Part shown: positions 41,563-50,240 of the stretch, in pieces | Position numbering within the stretch: the stretch's first letter is position 1 | How the letters are laid out: each line of letters begins with the position of its first letter | Source of the DNA: Sporichthyaceae bacterium | GTDB taxonomy: Bacteria > Actinomycetota > Actinomycetes > Sporichthyales > Sporichthyaceae | Length of the DNA stretch: 64,000 nt | Assembly: GCA_036269075.1 (NCBI GenBank) | Contig: DATASX010000069.1 | Span: 23,758-87,757, forward strand | Direction of reading: 5' to 3' | Notes under the pieces: model-generated | Databases searched by the model: none | What the model saw: only the letters and a program-made list of their open reading frames with translations | Told to the model about the DNA's origin: nothing | Translations under genes and position numbers: made by a program

Positions 41563-41991
41563 TCAGCGGTTCGCGATCAGCAGGTCGGTGCGGCCGCGGC
41601 TGATGAGCACACGGCGGTAGAGCCGGCACAACAGGTCGGTCTGTGGTCCGAGGGCTGCCAGCACCGGGACGATCGCACCGGACACCCGCACCTCACCCTG
41701 GGCGATTGCCAGGGTGAGGTTCAGGTCGTCCTGCAGGTAGCGGTTGAGGTCGGCGCTGCCGATCTCGATGCGGGCTGTGGCGGTTGCGGCGAGGTCGGAC
41801 TCCACCCGCCGCAACGGCAGATCCAGTGCCAGTGTGCGGTCCAGGTCGGCGAAGTCGATCGCGAGCACCACCCCGGTGGCGGCCAGTCGGTCCCCGCCGC
41901 CGGATTCCTCGAAGGCACGGGCGAACAGGTCCTCCACCAGGGCGGGCACGTCGACGAGGGCGGACGACGCCGCGAATGCAGGCGGGCTCAT
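41563..41991 (-). CDS. Small SCP2-like/hypothetical protein at the end of the importer operon
   Basis: The 142-residue protein has no signal. The C-terminal half, IEIGSADLNRYLQDDLNLTL then AIAQGEVRVSGAIVPVLAAL, resembles the SCP2 strand-helix-strand layout (xxI-x-x-G-x-VxV-x-Gxxxx-vL). The match is partial, so the call is tentative. It is the last gene of the leftward run that includes the LIV-type importer, 12 bases after the 2-helix membrane protein. If SCP2-like, it could accept a lipid ligand after uptake. Confidence 0.5.
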   Translation of the reverse strand: MSPPAFAASSALVDVPALVEDLFARAFEESGGGDRLAATGVVLAIDFADLDRTLALDLPLRRVESDLAATATARIEIGSADLNRYLQDDLNLTLAIAQGEVRVSGAIVPVLAALGPQTDLLCRLYRRVLISRGRTDLLIANR

Positions 41992-42003
41992 GACCGGCGT
42001 CGG

Positions 42004-42378
42004 TCAGTGCACGGCCGGTGCGCGGTTGAGCGCATCCAGGTGTGCCGGCGCGGTCGGGTTGATCTCGACGTCCACCGTCGCATTGGCCAGGAAGGCACGC
42101 AATTCGTTCATGGTCGACTCCTTCCACTCCTCGAGCGTCTCGGTGACCTGCGCGCCCCGACGAGACTGTTCGCGCATCTGCTGACGGATCATCGTGATGC
42201 CACCCAGCGCGATCAGCGCCAGGCCGATCACCGCGCCGGAAGCCAGATAGGGCATCTGCAGGACGATGTCGTCCTCGCGCTGGATGCCGCGGTAGCCGAT
42301 CGTCACTGCGATCAGGCCGGCCGTGATGAATCCGGCGGTCATCACCTTGAGGGCGATGTCATTCAGTCGTTCGTTCAT
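42004..42378 (-). CDS. Small two-helix membrane protein
   Basis: The 124-residue protein has two membrane segments (about 13-30 and 43-62: IRQQMREQ follows) and a soluble tail with VTETLEEWKESTMNELRAFL and NATVDVEINP. I do not recognise a family. It lies between the surface protein and the SCP2-like gene, with gaps of 20 and 12 bases, so it is in the operon. A scaffold or accessory role with the importer is a guess. Confidence 0.6.
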   Translation of the reverse strand: MNERLNDIALKVMTAGFITAGLIAVTIGYRGIQREDDIVLQMPYLASGAVIGLALIALGGITMIRQQMREQSRRGAQVTETLEEWKESTMNELRAFLANATVDVEINPTAPAHLDALNRAPAVH

Positions 42379-42398
42379 CGGGGACTCCTGAGGGACAG

Positions 42399-43733
42399 TC
42401 AGACGGGGCGCTTGCGGATGAGGAGGAACAGGCCGAGCAGGGTGCCGAGTGCCGCGAGCAGCAATCGGCGGTAGCTGGAACGCAACTTGATGGGCAACGG
42501 ATCTGCCACCCGGGAGGGCAGGAGCAACTCGGGGTCGCCGGCGGTCGGAAGTGCCGCGACGGTCGGCGCGGTCTCGGCGGTCCGCAGACCGCTCGGCTCG
42601 ACGCCTGCGGTCGGGGCGGTCGCCGCTACGGCAGCGGTGAGTCGACCGACCGCCCCGGTGTCGACCGGGGCGATGCCTGCGGGCGTGCTGCTGCCCGGCA
42701 CGGTGCTCGCCGGAAGGGTCAGCACCGCACGGGCCCGGGAAGTGGCCGCGGCGGCCACGCTGGCGACCGTGACCGTCTGGTCCGAGCCGATGTCGCTGGG
42801 CCGCGGGATCGCATCGGGCGCGCGGTAGCGGAAGGCGAACGCAGCGCCGGAGACCGCGGCACCGGAGTCGTCCACCTTCTCCTGCCGCGGGATCGGGCTG
42901 ATGGTCAGCCCGTTCGCGGCCAGCGACTGCATGGCTGCGGTGAACGCGGCGATCGCCGACGCGGGCAACGCCACGCTCTTGTCGATGCTCAACCCGTGCT
43001 CGTCGAGCACGACGGGGACCCCGGCGAGCTGCGCGCCGAGGATGTGCGTGCTCAACTGCGTCACCGGCTTCTTGCCGATCGGAATGGTCACATCGGCAAC
43101 GCTTTCGGCCGCGGCGATCGTCAGTTGCGCGCCGGGCGAACCGAGCGCGATGTCGTGCACCGTGGTGGTGGCGGTGGCCACCACCGTGCCGTCCGGCTGG
43201 ACCTGGCTCCGGCTCGCGGAGGTCGAGGCGCCGGAGGAGTAGAACTGGCTCGACACCGAGTGCCCCGCCGCGCCGGCGGTGGCCGAGGGCACCTCGGTGG
43301 CCGCGGCGTCCAGGGTGAAGTTGCGTGCCTCACCGGTGTCCGGGCTGCCGCTGCGTCCGCCGGCGAACTCCGCGGTGGCCGGGGCTTTTGCCTGCGGTGG
43401 CTGCTGCGCGCGGATCACGGTTGGGACGTCGGTGATGGTGCCGGGCGGCGCGGAGCTGACGATGAACAGATCGCCGAGGTCGCCCGCGGTGAAACCGGCT
43501 GCCACCGCGCGGGCCTTGCCGAGGTCCACCGAGGTGGCGGAGTCCAGCAGTCCGCCGGATGTCGTCGCCGGGACCCGGCTCACCACGCCGTACGGGGTGG
43601 CCGCGGCCGCCGCGCTGAACACGGCGAGACTGTCCGGCGCGGCCGCCCGCGCGGTGCCGCCGTGAGCCACCAAACCGAGCAGGATGAGCAAGCCGGCGCC
43701 GGCCGCGGCGGTCTTGGTCGGATGGACGTTCAC
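42399..43733 (-). CDS. Exported, C-terminally anchored surface protein
   Basis: The 444-residue protein has an N-terminal signal (about 10-30, ending HGGTARAAA). A long Ala/Thr/Ser-rich extracellular part has repeats of beta-prone segments (SVADVTIPIGKKPVTQLST). A single C-terminal helix, RRLLLAALGTLLGLFLLI, is followed by RKRPV, so the protein is anchored in the membrane with its body outside. No LPxTG is visible. The GTG start lies inside the livF stop (GTGA). A role as a cell-wall-spanning ligand trap for the importer would fit, but no family is recognised. Confidence 0.7.
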   Translation of the reverse strand: MNVHPTKTAAAGAGLLILLGLVAHGGTARAAAPDSLAVFSAAAAATPYGVVSRVPATTSGGLLDSATSVDLGKARAVAAGFTAGDLGDLFIVSSAPPGTITDVPTVIRAQQPPQAKAPATAEFAGGRSGSPDTGEARNFTLDAAATEVPSATAGAAGHSVSSQFYSSGASTSASRSQVQPDGTVVATATTTVHDIALGSPGAQLTIAAAESVADVTIPIGKKPVTQLSTHILGAQLAGVPVVLDEHGLSIDKSVALPASAIAAFTAAMQSLAANGLTISPIPRQEKVDDSGAAVSGAAFAFRYRAPDAIPRPSDIGSDQTVTVASVAAAATSRARAVLTLPASTVPGSSTPAGIAPVDTGAVGRLTAAVAATAPTAGVEPSGLRTAETAPTVAALPTAGDPELLLPSRVADPLPIKLRSSYRRLLLAALGTLLGLFLLIRKRPV

Positions 43734-44485
43734 AGGTATGCCTCCTCAACCGCGCCGACCCGCACGGCCGCCGCGGGGGTCCCGCTGAATGCGACGTGAC
43801 CCTTCTTCAGGACGTAGATGCGGTCGGCGATCTCCAGGGCGCGGTGCACGAATTGCTCGATCAGCAGGATGGAAAGTCCGGCCCGGTTCAGCTCCACGAG
43901 GCCGGCGATGATCTCGTCGACCACCAGGGGCGAGAGCCCGAGCGACAGTTCGTCGATCAGCAGCAGTTGCGGATCGCTCATCAGAGCCCGGGAGATCGCC
44001 AGCATCTGCTGCTCGCCACCGGACAGCGAGCCGGCCGCCTGTCGTTGTCGTTCGGAAAGCCGGGGGAACAGGGCGTAGGCCTGCTCCAGTCGTTGGTCGA
44101 CGAGCCGGTTCTGCCGGCGTACGTTCCAGGCGCCCAGGCGTAGGTTCTCCCGCACGCTCATCTCGGGGAAAACCCGCCGACCCTCCGGCACGTGGGCCAG
44201 ACCGGCGCGGACCGCCGCTCCCGGCCCGCGCCCGTCGATACGTCGGCCGCTCACACTGACCGTGCCGCCGAGCGGGCGCAGCACACCGGTCAGCCCACGC
44301 AGCGTGGAGGTCTTTCCCGCCCCGTTCGGCCCGAGCAGGGCGACGATCTCGCCCTTGGCGATCTGCAGGGACAGGGCTCGCACGGCGACGACCGAACCGT
44401 AGGCGACGGTGAGGTTTCGCGCGGCCAGCAGGCTGGGGCCGGCTGCCGTGGCGCGGTTGTCGAGGACCGTGGTGGGACTGGTCAT
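43730..44485 (-). CDS. livF: LIV-type ABC transporter ATP-binding protein (LivF)
   Basis: The 251-residue ATPase has Walker A GPNGAGKTST (about 53-62), Q-loop region HVPEGRRVFPEMSVRENL, signature LSGGEQQMLAISRAL and Walker B LLLIDELSLGLSP, and ends with the H-loop area FVHRAL. It is the classical second ATPase of LIV systems. ATGA overlap with livG upstream and GTGA overlap with the surface gene downstream show translational coupling. Confidence 0.95.
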   Translation of the reverse strand: MTSPTTVLDNRATAAGPSLLAARNLTVAYGSVVAVRALSLQIAKGEIVALLGPNGAGKTSTLRGLTGVLRPLGGTVSVSGRRIDGRGPGAAVRAGLAHVPEGRRVFPEMSVRENLRLGAWNVRRQNRLVDQRLEQAYALFPRLSERQRQAAGSLSGGEQQMLAISRALMSDPQLLLIDELSLGLSPLVVDEIIAGLVELNRAGLSILLIEQFVHRALEIADRIYVLKKGHVAFSGTPAAAVRVGAVEEAYL

Positions 44486-45270
44486 GCCGGCACCTCCGTT
44501 CGTGCGTCGGTGGCCGTGCTGCCCAGGTACGCGGCACGGACCTCTGGATTGGCGCGGATCTGCGCGGGCCGCCCGGTGGCCAGCAACTTGCCGAAGTTGA
44601 GGACGTAGACGCGGTCGCAGATGCCCAGCACCATGGCCACGTCGTGCTCGATGATCAGCACGGACATCCCGCGTTCCCGACTGATCCGTTTCAGCACGCT
44701 GCCGAAGTACTCCGACTCGCGGCTGTCCATGCCGGCCGCGGGTTCGTCGACGAGCAGCACCTCGGGATCCAGGACGATGGCCCGGGCCACCTCGACCATC
44801 CGCTGAGTGCCGTAGGGCAGATCGCCGACGGGTGCCTCGAGCACTGCGGTGAGCCCGCACTGCTCGGCGATGGCTCGCGCCGCCCGGCGGGCGGAGCGCT
44901 CGGCGCCGTACGCCAGGCCGAGGGCGCCCCGCACCGCACCGGCGCCGTAGTTGCGGTGCCGGCCCAGCAGCAGGTTCTCCTCCACCGACAGGTGCCGGAA
45001 GAGTTGCGCCTGCTGGAAGGTGCGGGCGATGCCCAGGCGCGCCCGTTCGCTGGCGGGCAGGGTCGAGACGTCCCGACCGTTCAGCGTGATCTGACCACTC
45101 GTCAGTTTCACTGCCCCGGTGAGGCAGTTGAACGTGGTGGTCTTGCCGGCGCCGTTGGGCCCGATCAGGCCGATGATCTCGCCCGGGCCGACCTCCAGGT
45201 CGACGCCGTCGCAGGCCACCAGACCGGCGTAGCGCTTGGTGATCCCGGCGGCGATCAGATGTCCGCTCAT
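44482..45270 (-). CDS. livG: LIV-type ABC transporter ATP-binding protein (LivG)
   Basis: The 262-residue ATPase has Walker A GPNGAGKTTT (about 38-47), Q-loop RTFQQAQLFRHLSVEENL, the LivG-type signature PYGTQRMVEVARAI, and Walker B VLLVDEPAAGMD. LivG proteins keep this altered signature (LPYG in place of LSGG). ATGA overlaps with livM and livF. Confidence 0.95.
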   Translation of the reverse strand: MSGHLIAAGITKRYAGLVACDGVDLEVGPGEIIGLIGPNGAGKTTTFNCLTGAVKLTSGQITLNGRDVSTLPASERARLGIARTFQQAQLFRHLSVEENLLLGRHRNYGAGAVRGALGLAYGAERSARRAARAIAEQCGLTAVLEAPVGDLPYGTQRMVEVARAIVLDPEVLLVDEPAAGMDSRESEYFGSVLKRISRERGMSVLIIEHDVAMVLGICDRVYVLNFGKLLATGRPAQIRANPEVRAAYLGSTATDARTEVPA

Positions 45271-46391
45271 GACGTGACCTCCGGCACGGTCCGCAGACTC
45301 AGCCGCAGGCGGACCGGAACGCTCGTCGGGGTGGACAGCCGCACGTGGACCGCGGCCGGAAGAGCGGCCTCCTCGAGCCCGACGTCCTCGGGCAGGAAGG
45401 AGCCGTAGCGGACGGGTTCTCCGCGCACCGCGTCGGTGAGCGTCCGCTTGGCGGTACGCAGCGCGCCGACCAGACCGTCCTGCCCGGAGAGCAGGACCAG
45501 TAGCAGCACGACGCTGGTGGCGAGGTAGAGCCGGACGTCGAACTGGTTGACCAGTGGCTGCCCGGTGGCCAGGAACACCCCGCCGAACACCGCGCCCAGC
45601 AGCGCCTCGGCGCCGCCCAGCACGGGCATCGCCAGGTAGAACAGCGATTGCAGCACGCCGAACTGATCGGCGCCGGGGGTGGCGCGGAAGAGCATGCCGT
45701 AGAAGAGTCCGGCGATCGTGGCCAGTGCCGCCGAGGTGGCGAAGACCCCGATCTTGAACGGGGCCACCCGGACCGCCATGGCCGCGGCGGCCTGCTCCGA
45801 GTCGCGGATCGCGAACAGCACCCGGCCGACGTCGGTGCGCCGGATGTTCCAGGCCAGCAGCAGCGCCACGACGAGCACCGCGAGGACCGCGTAGTACAGG
45901 CCGCGATCGGTGCTGGTGGAGATGCCGGCCAGCGACGGGCGGGGTACTTGCACGGCGGCGGTGCCCCGCAACTGGGGGCGGGTGAAGAAGAACCGCTGGC
46001 AGGCCAGGCCGAATGCGAGGGTGGCGATGGTGAGATACACACCGCGCAACCGCAGCGAGGGCACACCCAGTACCAGGCTGATGCCGGCGCCGACGATCCC
46101 GACGATGGGCACGGCCAGGATCAGGGGCACGCCGTGGTTGAGCAGTCTCGCGCCGATGTAGCAGCCGAAACCGAGGAAAGCCGCGTGGCCCAGGGAGATC
46201 TGTCCGGTCCAGCCGACGAGGATGACCAGCGAGAGCCCGACCAGCGCGTAGATCGCCGACAGGGCGCCGTAGAAGTGCGCGGTTCCGGTGGTGAACATCG
46301 GCCACAGCAGTGCCGCGGTGAGCAGCAGCAGCGTGCCGGCAGCGGGCAGGGCCCGGGCGGAGGTCGCGGCGCGGTTGCGGGTGCCGGCCAT
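45267..46391 (-). CDS. livM: LIV-type ABC transporter permease (LivM)
   Basis: The 374-residue permease has about nine membrane helices and the LivM signature LVGWTGQISLGHAAFLGFG (60-78). It also contains RRTDVGRVLFAIRDSEQAA, the EAA-like loop that contacts the ATPases. A non-membrane C-terminal tail of about 50 residues is longer than in typical LivM. It shares one base with the livH stop and overlaps livG by four bases. Confidence 0.94.
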   Translation of the reverse strand: MAGTRNRAATSARALPAAGTLLLLTAALLWPMFTTGTAHFYGALSAIYALVGLSLVILVGWTGQISLGHAAFLGFGCYIGARLLNHGVPLILAVPIVGIVGAGISLVLGVPSLRLRGVYLTIATLAFGLACQRFFFTRPQLRGTAAVQVPRPSLAGISTSTDRGLYYAVLAVLVVALLLAWNIRRTDVGRVLFAIRDSEQAAAAMAVRVAPFKIGVFATSAALATIAGLFYGMLFRATPGADQFGVLQSLFYLAMPVLGGAEALLGAVFGGVFLATGQPLVNQFDVRLYLATSVVLLLVLLSGQDGLVGALRTAKRTLTDAVRGEPVRYGSFLPEDVGLEEAALPAAVHVRLSTPTSVPVRLRLSLRTVPEVTS

Positions 46392-47269
46392 CAGAACTCC
46401 GCCACCACGTCGAGTTGCGGCTTTCCGGCCCGCACCACGAGAACCGCCAGCAGGGCGAGGAACACCAGCAGTTCTCCGATACCGGCCGTGTTCACGTAGC
46501 CCTGGCTGAAGCTGAAGATCAACCCGACGGCCAGGCCGCCGGCACCTGCCAATGGCAGGCTGTTGAACCCGCCCAGGGCCGCCGCGACCAGGCTGGAGAT
46601 GAGCACGAAGGTGAGGCTGATCTGGTCCAGGCTGTTCAGATGGATGTACATCAGGCCGGCCAGGGCCGCGGACGCGCCGCCGATGGCCCAGGTGAACGTG
46701 ATGATCGAGTTCACCGGTAGGCCCACGATGCGCGCGGCGCCGGGGTCCTGCGCGATGGCGGTCACCCCGGATCCCAGCCAGGTGCGGGCCAGCAGCAGGT
46801 ACAGCCCGCCGACCAGCAGCAGGACCAGGCCCGCGGTAGCGATCTGATGCACCGTCAGGCCGGTGTTTCCGACGCGGATGACCCGGTCGGAGAACACCGA
46901 GGCGATGACCGGGGTGTCCGGGCCCCACACCTGCACGGTCAACTCGGAGAGCAGCAGCAGTACACCGGTGGTCACAGTCAGGGTGGCCAGCGCGCCCCGG
47001 CTGCGCACCGGACGGACCAGGTATCGTTCCGTGCTCGCGCCGAGGGCGGCGCCGGTGGCGATCGCGCCGATGGTGGCCACCGCCACCGGTAGGCCGAGAT
47101 CGGCCATCAGCAGGTAGTGGAAGACGAAGGCCGAGAGCACGCCGATGGATCCGGCGGCGAGGTTGATGACCCGGCTGACCCGATAGGTGATCACCACTCC
47201 GAGCGCCACCAGGGCGTAGATGGTGCCGTTGGCCAGACCGGTGACCAGGTAACCGAAGAACCGGCTCAT
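46391..47269 (-). CDS. livH: LIV-type ABC transporter permease (LivH)
   Basis: The 292-residue permease has about eight helices and starts YLVTGLANGTIYALVALGVV, the LivH N-terminal signature. The EAA-like loop SGVTAIAQDPGAARIVGLPV contacts the ATPase. It begins with an ATG inside the stop of the binding-protein gene (ATGA 47266-47269). It completes the importer core with livM. Confidence 0.94.
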   Translation of the reverse strand: MSRFFGYLVTGLANGTIYALVALGVVITYRVSRVINLAAGSIGVLSAFVFHYLLMADLGLPVAVATIGAIATGAALGASTERYLVRPVRSRGALATLTVTTGVLLLLSELTVQVWGPDTPVIASVFSDRVIRVGNTGLTVHQIATAGLVLLLVGGLYLLLARTWLGSGVTAIAQDPGAARIVGLPVNSIITFTWAIGGASAALAGLMYIHLNSLDQISLTFVLISSLVAAALGGFNSLPLAGAGGLAVGLIFSFSQGYVNTAGIGELLVFLALLAVLVVRAGKPQLDVVAEF

Positions 47270-48861
47270 GTCTGCTCACCCCGGCGGCCGTACTGCCGGC
47301 GCTGCCACTGCGCGGTGGTGGCCAGCGCCGGCGCTGTCGCTGCTGCCGCCGCGGCCGGCGTCGTGCCGGCGGCGGTGATCGCACCCTTGTCGGTGAACCG
47401 GCCGGAGACGACCTTCCAGGCGAGGCTGTCGTCGGCCTGCAGCATGATTCCGCTCGGCGGGGTGCCGCGGAGGTTCGCGAAGTTCAGCGTGATGCCCAGC
47501 CCGGTGTCGAAGGCATGCATCGCGCGCAGCGCGGTCAGGAACGAATCCCGGGTGAGGTTCGGGCCGGCCGCGCGCAGCGCCGCGACGATCGCTTCCGCGC
47601 CGACGTAGGCGGCCTGCTCGTAGAAGTGATGGAAGGTCTGCGGGAAGTAGTACTCGGTGATCTGCCGGTAGCGCTTCACCCCGGGCAGGTCGGAGTTGTA
47701 GAAGTCCCACTGGCTGTAGCCGTACATGCCCTTGGCGTTGGCGCCCGACGCCTTCGGCACGTCGTCGGCGGCCACGAACCCGCCGACGAAGGTCGGCTTC
47801 CAGCCCACCCGTTGGGCGGCCTGCACGAACTTGACCGTGTTCACCGGGTCGTTGCAGAACACCACGGTGTCGGCGCCCGCGTTGCGCAGGTTGGCCACCT
47901 GGCTGTCCAAGCTGGTCTCGATCGTGCCGTTGGCTGCGGTAGAGACCACCTGGGCGCCCGCGGCGGCCGCGGCGGCCTGCGCCTCCTTCGTGCACCGCGG
48001 ACCGGCGACGTCGTTCAGCAGCGAGATGCCGATCTTCTTGGAACCCAGCTTCGTCGTTGCGTAACGGGTGATCAACTGGCCGACCGAGTCACCGGGCGGC
48101 TGGGTGGGGAACATCCAAGGGCTGGCGAACTCCTCGGAGTACAGCCCGGAGGAACCGACCCAGGGCAGCTTCAGCCGCGCCAAGGTGGCGGGCACGATGT
48201 CGAGGTTGAAGTCCAGCGACGGGCCCATGATGAAGACCTTGTCCTGATCGGCCATGCGGCTCAGACAACCTGACGTGCCGTCAGCTGTGCCCGCGGTGTC
48301 GCAGGTGACGTAGGAGATCTTTCGCCCGCAGATGCCGCCGGCGTCGTTGATGTAGTTGAAGTAGGCCCGCGGCGCGTTCTCGGCCACCTGGCCGTACTTG
48401 TCCAGGAAGCCGCCGTTGAAGAAGGTGCCGCCGATCTTGATGGTGGTCGCGGTGACGCCGGTGGCCGTGCCGCCACCGTTGCCCGCGGCCGGGACGGCCG
48501 CACCATTGGCACCGCAGGCCGCCACTGCTGCCGTGGCCGCAGGCGCGCCGCCGGCGGCTGCCGCCGCGGTCGCTTTCCTCGGCGCCGCAGCGGTTCTCGG
48601 GCCGGTCGGTGCGCCGGCTGCCGGCGTGGCGGCAGTGGCCCCGGTGTCCGCGCGCGGTGCGGTGGCCGGGGCGTCGGCGGGGGCCGGCAGCCCGGCCGCC
48701 GGGGCGAGTGCGGCTGCCGCGGCGCCGTGCCCGCCGGCCGCCGCCTCGGCGGCGTGCCGGGCGGCGACGGCCTGCTTGACCTCCTCGGTCGCGCCGCACG
48801 CGCTGAGCAGCGTGCCGAGCGCCACGACGGCGGTGGCACGAATGAGTTTGGGGCGAACCAT
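47266..48861 (-). CDS. LIV-type ABC transporter substrate-binding lipoprotein
   Basis: The 531-residue protein has a lipoprotein signal with lipobox LSAC (Cys 22). It has a very long Ala/Pro-rich linker to about residue 130, then the type I binding fold (VTATTIKIGGTFFNG onwards, with paired Cys in GGICGR and VTCDTAG). The C-terminus is again Ala-rich and basic. It is the first gene of livKHMGF and resembles the orphan lipoprotein at 9681 in architecture. In this family the ligand may be an amino acid, amide, aromatic acid or lipid-derived acid. Confidence 0.9.
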   Translation of the reverse strand: MVRPKLIRATAVVALGTLLSACGATEEVKQAVAARHAAEAAAGGHGAAAAALAPAAGLPAPADAPATAPRADTGATAATPAAGAPTGPRTAAAPRKATAAAAAGGAPAATAAVAACGANGAAVPAAGNGGGTATGVTATTIKIGGTFFNGGFLDKYGQVAENAPRAYFNYINDAGGICGRKISYVTCDTAGTADGTSGCLSRMADQDKVFIMGPSLDFNLDIVPATLARLKLPWVGSSGLYSEEFASPWMFPTQPPGDSVGQLITRYATTKLGSKKIGISLLNDVAGPRCTKEAQAAAAAAGAQVVSTAANGTIETSLDSQVANLRNAGADTVVFCNDPVNTVKFVQAAQRVGWKPTFVGGFVAADDVPKASGANAKGMYGYSQWDFYNSDLPGVKRYRQITEYYFPQTFHHFYEQAAYVGAEAIVAALRAAGPNLTRDSFLTALRAMHAFDTGLGITLNFANLRGTPPSGIMLQADDSLAWKVVSGRFTDKGAITAAGTTPAAAAAATAPALATTAQWQRRQYGRRGEQT

Positions 48862-48941
48862 GGACGCACTCCGATGTCGGGGGCGGGAGGGATTGCGTCA
48901 ACTTAGGAGGAGCGGACCCGCGATTCCCCGGTCGCGACCAC

Positions 48942-48959
48942 AAAGGTCGGCCGATCTTT
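48942..48959. promoter_or_regulatory. 18-base near-palindrome between pucR and the importer genes
   Basis: AAAGGTCGGCCGATCTTT is symmetric except for one base pair (positions 5 and 14). It sits 81-98 bases upstream of the binding-protein start and 12-29 bases past the pucR stop. It could be a PucR binding site controlling the importer, or a weak terminator after pucR. Confidence 0.5.
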
Positions 48960-48970
48960 CGGCGCTTCGG

Positions 48971-50236
48971 TCAGTCGGTGGCGCCGGTGGGGCGCAGCAC
49001 CGCGGGGCCGAGGACGTGGCAGGCCGCCAGGGCCACCTCGACGTCGCTGCGCTCCTCGCGGAACGGTCGACCACGCAACTGCTCGGCCTTCTGCACCCGG
49101 TACTGCACGGTGTTCTTGTGCGTCGCGAGCAACTCGCCGGCAGCCGTGTGGCTGGAGCCCATCGCGAGGAACACTCGGGCGGTCTCCCGCAGCCGCGCCG
49201 CGTTCTCGTCGTCGTCCGCCAGCGGCCCGAGCGTGTCGGACACCCAGGTCCGCGCCGCGTCCAGGTCCTCGCAGAGGAGCGCGACCACCCCCACTTCGGC
49301 GAACGAGACGGCCCGGGCGGCGTGTGCTCCCGCGGCCAGCGACACCCGGCGGGTTTGCTGCGCCTGTCGGTGACTGCGACGGAAGCCGCCCAGACCGAGG
49401 CCGGGGTTGCCCAGCGTGACCCGCGTCGCCTCTCCGCCGGCCTCCAGCAGCGCGGCCCCGACCGCGGCGGCGGTCATGTCCTCGGGGACGGTGAACCAAG
49501 CGCGACCCACCGCCTCGTCGGCGGGCAGGAACAGGTGCGCCGTGCCCAGCGCCGTGGCGGCGGCGGTCACCAGTCGCTCCAGGCGTACCGGCTCCTCCCC
49601 GCGGTCCACCAGCCGACCCTCGAGCCAGACGAAGGCTGCCACGTGGATGCCCGCCAGGCGATAGCCCAGGCGGGTCTCGGCGCCGCGGACCTCCTCGAGC
49701 GTGCCCTCCAGCAGGGCGGTGATCCGCCCGGCCCGTACGGTCCAGTGATGGCGCGCCCAGGCCTCCCGTTCGGCCTCGTAGGCACTGACCACCCGCTCCG
49801 AGACGTGGTCCACATAGCCGTGCGACACCCGGATCATCGTGATGCCGGCGGCCGAGGTGACGGCGGGATCCGCGCCCGCGGCGGCGATCTCGGCGAGCAT
49901 GTGCTCGACGAACGCGGCCAGTCCGAGCCGGTAGGCGCGCAGCAGGGCGGACACCGGCACCCCACGTTGGGCCAGGCGGCGGGCGTATTCGATAGCGGCC
50001 GGCGGTGCCTCCAGCGTGCGCGCGTCGATCCCGTGCTCGAGTGCGTGCAGCACGGCCACGACGTTCTCGTCCGTGCTGGCCGCCAACAGCCCGAGCAGCT
50101 GGTCGTCGTGCTGCAGCGGGGAGATCTCGGCCGCGAACTGGGTCACCATGGCCGCGGTGACCTCGTCGCGCCGAGGGGTCGCCCGCCGGGCGGTGGCTGC
50201 CACCAACTCGGTCGAGATCGGGACGGAGGTGTCCAC
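48971..50236 (-). CDS. PucR-family (CdaR-like) transcriptional regulator, module B
   Basis: The 421-residue protein ends with the PucR helix-turn-helix RVFLAMGSSHTAAGELLATH then KNTVQYRVQKAEQLRG (about 363-398). It shares sequence over its whole length with the PucR at 20671, for example YARRLAQRGVPVSALLRAYR. The GTG start is 4 bases after the CrtI-like gene stop, so the regulator is co-transcribed with module B. It probably controls the importer operon just downstream, and possibly its own. Confidence 0.88.
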   Translation of the reverse strand: MDTSVPISTELVAATARRATPRRDEVTAAMVTQFAAEISPLQHDDQLLGLLAASTDENVVAVLHALEHGIDARTLEAPPAAIEYARRLAQRGVPVSALLRAYRLGLAAFVEHMLAEIAAAGADPAVTSAAGITMIRVSHGYVDHVSERVVSAYEAEREAWARHHWTVRAGRITALLEGTLEEVRGAETRLGYRLAGIHVAAFVWLEGRLVDRGEEPVRLERLVTAAATALGTAHLFLPADEAVGRAWFTVPEDMTAAAVGAALLEAGGEATRVTLGNPGLGLGGFRRSHRQAQQTRRVSLAAGAHAARAVSFAEVGVVALLCEDLDAARTWVSDTLGPLADDDENAARLRETARVFLAMGSSHTAAGELLATHKNTVQYRVQKAEQLRGRPFREERSDVEVALAACHVLGPAVLRPTGATD

Positions 50237-50240
50237 CAGG

